Origin: Pseudomonadota bacterium
GTDB lineage: Bacteria > Pseudomonadota > Gammaproteobacteria > Pseudomonadales > Pseudohongiellaceae
Assembly: GCA_027623555.1 (NCBI GenBank)
Contig: JAQBSZ010000001.1
Coordinates: forward strand, 62,001-126,000
Length of the DNA stretch: 64,000 bases
Direction: 5' to 3'
Below the pieces are notes generated by a model. The model did not search any database. It was not told the origin of the DNA and saw only the letters and a list, made by a program, of their open reading frames with translations. A program made the position numbers and the translations under genes. This document shows, piece after piece, positions 61,557 to 64,000 of this stretch; positions within the stretch are counted from its first letter, which is position 1; every line of letters starts with the position of its first letter.

Positions 61557-62705
61557 TTAGAGAAACTCCTCCAGCACACTGTTTAGTAAACTGTAGCCAA
61601 TTTGGGTTGTTGCAACCGTACTACCCGTAATCGACAAAAGATCATTAGAGACAAGGTATTCTACCTTCTTTCTAATAGTGCTAAAAGGGACGCCAGCACG
61701 GCTTTCGAAAAGCGCTATAGAGAATCCGCTTCTGATGCGCAGGGCATTGAGTAAAAATTCCAGCGCCCGATCTTCCAGCTTAATCTCATTCCGCTCTGCT
61801 TCCCGATTAACAGTGTTATGAATGTAGTGCGAGGGCTGTTTCAGCTTTCGCGAACGATAGACTGTATCAGTATTGATATCTGTCAGCTTGCCATGGGCGC
61901 CGGCACCTATGCCCAGGTAATCTCCAAATCGCCAGTAGTTCAGATTGTGACTGCACTGTTTTCCGGGCTGGGCATAGGCCGATACTTCGTAGCGGTTGAA
62001 GCCATTCTCCTGCAATAGCTGCAACCCCTGGTCCTGCATCTCAAGTAGCAGCGGTTCTTCGGGAAGCACAGGCGGACGTCGATAGAACTCGGTGTTCGGT
62101 TCTATGGTTAACTGATACCAGGACAGGTGCGCAGGATTAACGGCCATAGCAGCATGCAAGTCATCCAGTGCCTGCTGCGGACTTTGCGATGGCAGTCCAT
62201 GCATCAGGTCCAGGTTCAGATTGTCAAACCCGGCCTTGTGGGCGATGTCTATAGCGGCGCTTGCCTGTGCTCCGTCATGTATCCGACCCAGAGAACTCAG
62301 GTGCGCATCATTGAAACTCTGTATTCCCAGTGAGAGCCGATTGAAGCCAACCTCGCGAAATTCTCGAAACTTGCGTGCCTCTACGGTGCCCGGGTTCGCT
62401 TCCAGTGTAATCTCAAGGTCCTTAGCCAGTTTTGCATTGCTATTAAGATGCTCAAAAAGTCGCTCGAACGATGATGCATCGAACAGGCTGGGGGTGCCGC
62501 CACCGATGAAGATCGATGCTATTTCCCGGCCACTCAGAATTTCCCGTTGGCTCATCTCAGCATCGAAATCTTCGCAGAGTGCTGTTATGTATTCCTGTTC
62601 AGGAAGAGTCTGCTCAATTTTGTGAGAGTTGAAATCACAATAAGGACATTTTCTAACACACCAGGGGATGTGAATGTAGAGACTTAAAGGCGGGAGTTCC
62701 AGCAT
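61557..62705 (-). CDS. hemW: Radical SAM heme chaperone HemW
   Basis: HemW is a radical SAM protein that binds and delivers heme, long mis-annotated as coproporphyrinogen oxidase. The 382-residue protein starts MLELPPLSLYIHIPWCVRKCPYC with the 4Fe-4S cysteines C16, C20 and C23. FIGGGTPSLFD, EANPGTVE, GFNRLSLGIQSF and LTIEPNTEFYRRPP follow. The CxxxCxYC order without the extra N-terminal cysteine of HemN supports HemW. ATG 62705 is chosen; the frame to 62783 overlaps rdgB more. It overlaps the end of rdgB by 22 bases. Confidence 0.94.
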   Translation of the reverse strand: MLELPPLSLYIHIPWCVRKCPYCDFNSHKIEQTLPEQEYITALCEDFDAEMSQREILSGREIASIFIGGGTPSLFDASSFERLFEHLNSNAKLAKDLEITLEANPGTVEARKFREFREVGFNRLSLGIQSFNDAHLSSLGRIHDGAQASAAIDIAHKAGFDNLNLDLMHGLPSQSPQQALDDLHAAMAVNPAHLSWYQLTIEPNTEFYRRPPVLPEEPLLLEMQDQGLQLLQENGFNRYEVSAYAQPGKQCSHNLNYWRFGDYLGIGAGAHGKLTDINTDTVYRSRKLKQPSHYIHNTVNREAERNEIKLEDRALEFLLNALRIRSGFSIALFESRAGVPFSTIRKKVEYLVSNDLLSITGSTVATTQIGYSLLNSVLEEFL

Positions 62706-63292
62706 GCCAGTAACGCTCGTAATGCTTGCCCACGGTGGCTGAGAGAGTTTTTCACTTCCGCATCCAGTTCGGCAGAGGAACATCCATGTGTGGGAACATA
62801 AAACAATGGATCATATCCAAAGCCATTGTCGCCGCTTTCTGCAAATAGAATTCGGCCCTCCCAGGTGCCCTGACATATAAGTGGCATTGGGTCCTTATCA
62901 TGACGAAGATAGGCAATGACACATTGAAATCGCGCCGTTCTCTGAAGCTCACTAATCTGCTCCAGCTCTTCCAAAAGCTTGGCGTTATTCGCAGCATCTG
63001 CGGTTGCTCCGCTCACGCCAGCATAGCGCGCAGAATAGATTCCAGGCTCTCCATGCAGTACATCAACTTCAATGCCCGAGTCATCGGCTAGCGCTGGCAT
63101 TCCAGTCTCTGCACAGGCATGGCGAGCCTTTATTAGCGCGTTCTCAACAAAACTGAGACCAGTCTCTTCCACATCGCTGACTTTGAATTCAGATTGCGGA
63201 ATCAGGTCGACATCTTTCTCGTTAAGGAGCGCACTTAGTTCTCTTAACTTGCCTGCATTTCCGCTGGCCAGTATGACCTTATGGTTACTCAA
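62684..63292 (-). CDS. rdgB: XTP/dITP diphosphatase (non-canonical purine NTP)
   Basis: RdgB hydrolyses ITP, dITP and XTP to monophosphates, cleaning the nucleotide pool. The 202-residue protein has KVILASGNAGKLRELSALL, LIPQSEFKVSDVEETGLSFVENALIKARHA, ALADDSGIEVDVLHGEPGIYSARYAG, GFGYDPLFYVPTHG and SHRGQAL. TTG 63292 is preferred: AGGGAG lies seven bases upstream; GTG 63295 is close. It overlaps the metW stop, as expected in the metX-metW-rdgB-hemW order of Pseudomonas. Confidence 0.94.
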   Translation of the reverse strand: MSNHKVILASGNAGKLRELSALLNEKDVDLIPQSEFKVSDVEETGLSFVENALIKARHACAETGMPALADDSGIEVDVLHGEPGIYSARYAGVSGATADAANNAKLLEELEQISELQRTARFQCVIAYLRHDKDPMPLICQGTWEGRILFAESGDNGFGYDPLFYVPTHGCSSAELDAEVKNSLSHRGQALRALLACWNSRL

Positions 63293-63890
63293 CACCCGGC
63301 TCCCTGGTGATGTGATAGATTGCAATCTCACCCAAAAAATTGGGCCAGGCTTTCATTGCCCAGTTGCCCTGGTGCTGGGAATCCACAACTGTCCTGGTGA
63401 GCACCTTGATATTCTTCTCGACGCACAGGGCATCGAAATCTTTTACCGTACAGAAGTGAATATTTGGCGTGTTATACCACTGGTGTGGCATAAACTTTGA
63501 AACCGGCATGCGCCCTCTGCTTGCGAGGTACACCCGGCTCTTCCAATTGCCAAAGTTAGGAAATGTCACGATGCCTTTCTTGCCGATTCTGAGCATCTCA
63601 TCTATCAGGGCATTCGGATTGCTCAGTGCCTGAAGCGTCTGGGCCAGCAACACCGTATCGAAACTGTTGGATTGAAAATTGGAAAGACCCCGGTCCAGGT
63701 TCTGTTCAATTACATTTACGCCATTCTCAATGCAGCGCTGGATGTTGATCTCATCAATTTCCAATCCGATTTCTGTGACATTCTTGGAAGTCTTCAGATA
63801 GTGAAGCAGACTGCCATCGCCGCACCCCAGGTCCAGCACACGGCTACCCGGTTCAATCCACCTTTGTATGATCTCCAGATCAGGGCGCAT
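63285..63890 (-). CDS. metW: Methionine biosynthesis protein MetW
   Basis: A 201-residue methyltransferase-fold protein that accompanies MetX in homoserine acetylation. Motif I VLDLGCGDGSLLHYLK, GLEIDEINIQRCIENGVNVIEQNLD, FDTVLLAQTLQAL and FPNFGNWKSRVYLASRGRMP are as in MetW. Its ATG lies within the end of metX and its stop overlaps rdgB, so all three are coupled. The biochemical role is not fully settled; it may activate MetX. Confidence 0.95.
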   Translation of the reverse strand: MRPDLEIIQRWIEPGSRVLDLGCGDGSLLHYLKTSKNVTEIGLEIDEINIQRCIENGVNVIEQNLDRGLSNFQSNSFDTVLLAQTLQALSNPNALIDEMLRIGKKGIVTFPNFGNWKSRVYLASRGRMPVSKFMPHQWYNTPNIHFCTVKDFDALCVEKNIKVLTRTVVDSQHQGNWAMKAWPNFLGEIAIYHITREPGVE

Positions 63891-64000
63891 TGTTGTTCTC
63901 TGTTACAGGGTAGCGCTTCTGCGTTGGTTCCCGGTCAGGATCATTACTCATCAGTTCCCTATGTGCCCGCTTCAGGTATGCGGAGAAGGCGTTGACGTAT
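63880..64000 (-). CDS. metX: Homoserine O-acetyltransferase, C-terminal end only
   Basis: The minus-strand frame is open from the right edge and ends at TGA 63882-63880, giving 39 residues: YVNAFSAYLKRAHRELMSNDP and then PDREPTQKRY. The RY-x-x-AFS-x-Y-x-x-R helix resembles the last helix of MetX proteins of Pseudomonas, which precedes metW. The tail after it is longer than usual. Its end overlaps the metW start by 11 bases. Only the C-terminus is visible, so the call rests mainly on context. Confidence 0.6.
   Translation of the reverse strand, partial: YVNAFSAYLKRAHRELMSNDPDREPTQKRYPVTENNNAP

Noticed and set aside
63285-63310. GGCTCCCTGG near the metW end as another repeat terminus
   Set aside because: It encodes the normal end of metW and lacks the adjoining TCAGA part of the repeat.

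Overview
The window looks like the chromosome of a free-living, probably marine gammaproteobacterium. Gene content and order resemble Pseudomonas-like genomes: an LPS-core block with hldE and waaA, a gcvTHP operon, an rppH-ptsP-lgt-thyA-folA block, argE-argA, and metX-metW-rdgB-hemW. No tRNA, rRNA, CRISPR array, prophage or complete insertion sequence was seen. The species cannot be named from the sequence alone.

Layout. (1) 1-9.6 kb is a cell-envelope block: the tail of an LPS-core kinase, a NodU-type carbamoyltransferase, a GT-C membrane protein, an LpxL-type acyltransferase, hldE, an aldo/keto reductase with an FAD oxidoreductase, and waaA. (2) 9.6-12.5 kb holds a prolidase and small proteins (MAPEG, DUF1330, DUF4180-like, YbjQ). 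(3) 12.6-17.9 kb is a compact five-gene plus-strand operon: a LABLAT-type acyltransferase, an acyl carrier protein, an HlyD-type adaptor, a C39-peptidase ABC exporter and a Y1-transposase-like protein that lacks its HUH histidines. This is the best candidate for an undescribed system. (4) 18.2-24 kb has a membrane protein of unknown function and gcvT-gcvH-gcvP. (5) 24-29 kb has an ECF sigma factor, zinc anti-sigma and HEAT-repeat operon, a thioredoxin-fold protein with an in-frame TGA (probable selenocysteine) followed by a bacterial SECIS-like hairpin, and lepB. (6) 29-36.9 kb has lhr, a candidate structured RNA, a PilZ protein, a TraB/GumN lipase-like protein and small regulators. (7) 37-44 kb has an unknown protein, a SlyD-like isomerase, a large class III cyclase-domain protein, an SRPBCC protein, helically phased short repeats, a small PspB-like membrane protein and a Tat-exported sulfite-oxidase-family enzyme. 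(8) 44-64 kb is mostly housekeeping: polB, gcvR, imelysin, HAD phosphatase, rppH, ptsP, carbonic anhydrase, an encapsulated-ferritin homologue without a shell gene, lgt, thyA, folA, argA, argE, phhB, hemW, rdgB, metW and the end of metX. Two pseudogenes lie here, a GNAT acetyltransferase and a PaiB-like FMN protein.

A dispersed repeat family runs through the right two thirds. Its termini read CTAGGGAGCCTCTGA. Two full copies (37171-37355 and 49914-50179) fold into nested inverted repeats in which both arms changed together, so structure has been conserved. Shorter or partial copies lie at 29158, 47118, 52617, 58067 and 58646. Several copies supply the stop codons of neighbouring genes, and one has broken the GNAT gene.

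Functional links: gcvR (46.6 kb) is a likely regulator of gcvTHP (19-24 kb). The ECF operon appears to have its own ECF-type promoter. thyA and folA act together in folate/dTMP metabolism, and argA and argE in arginine synthesis.
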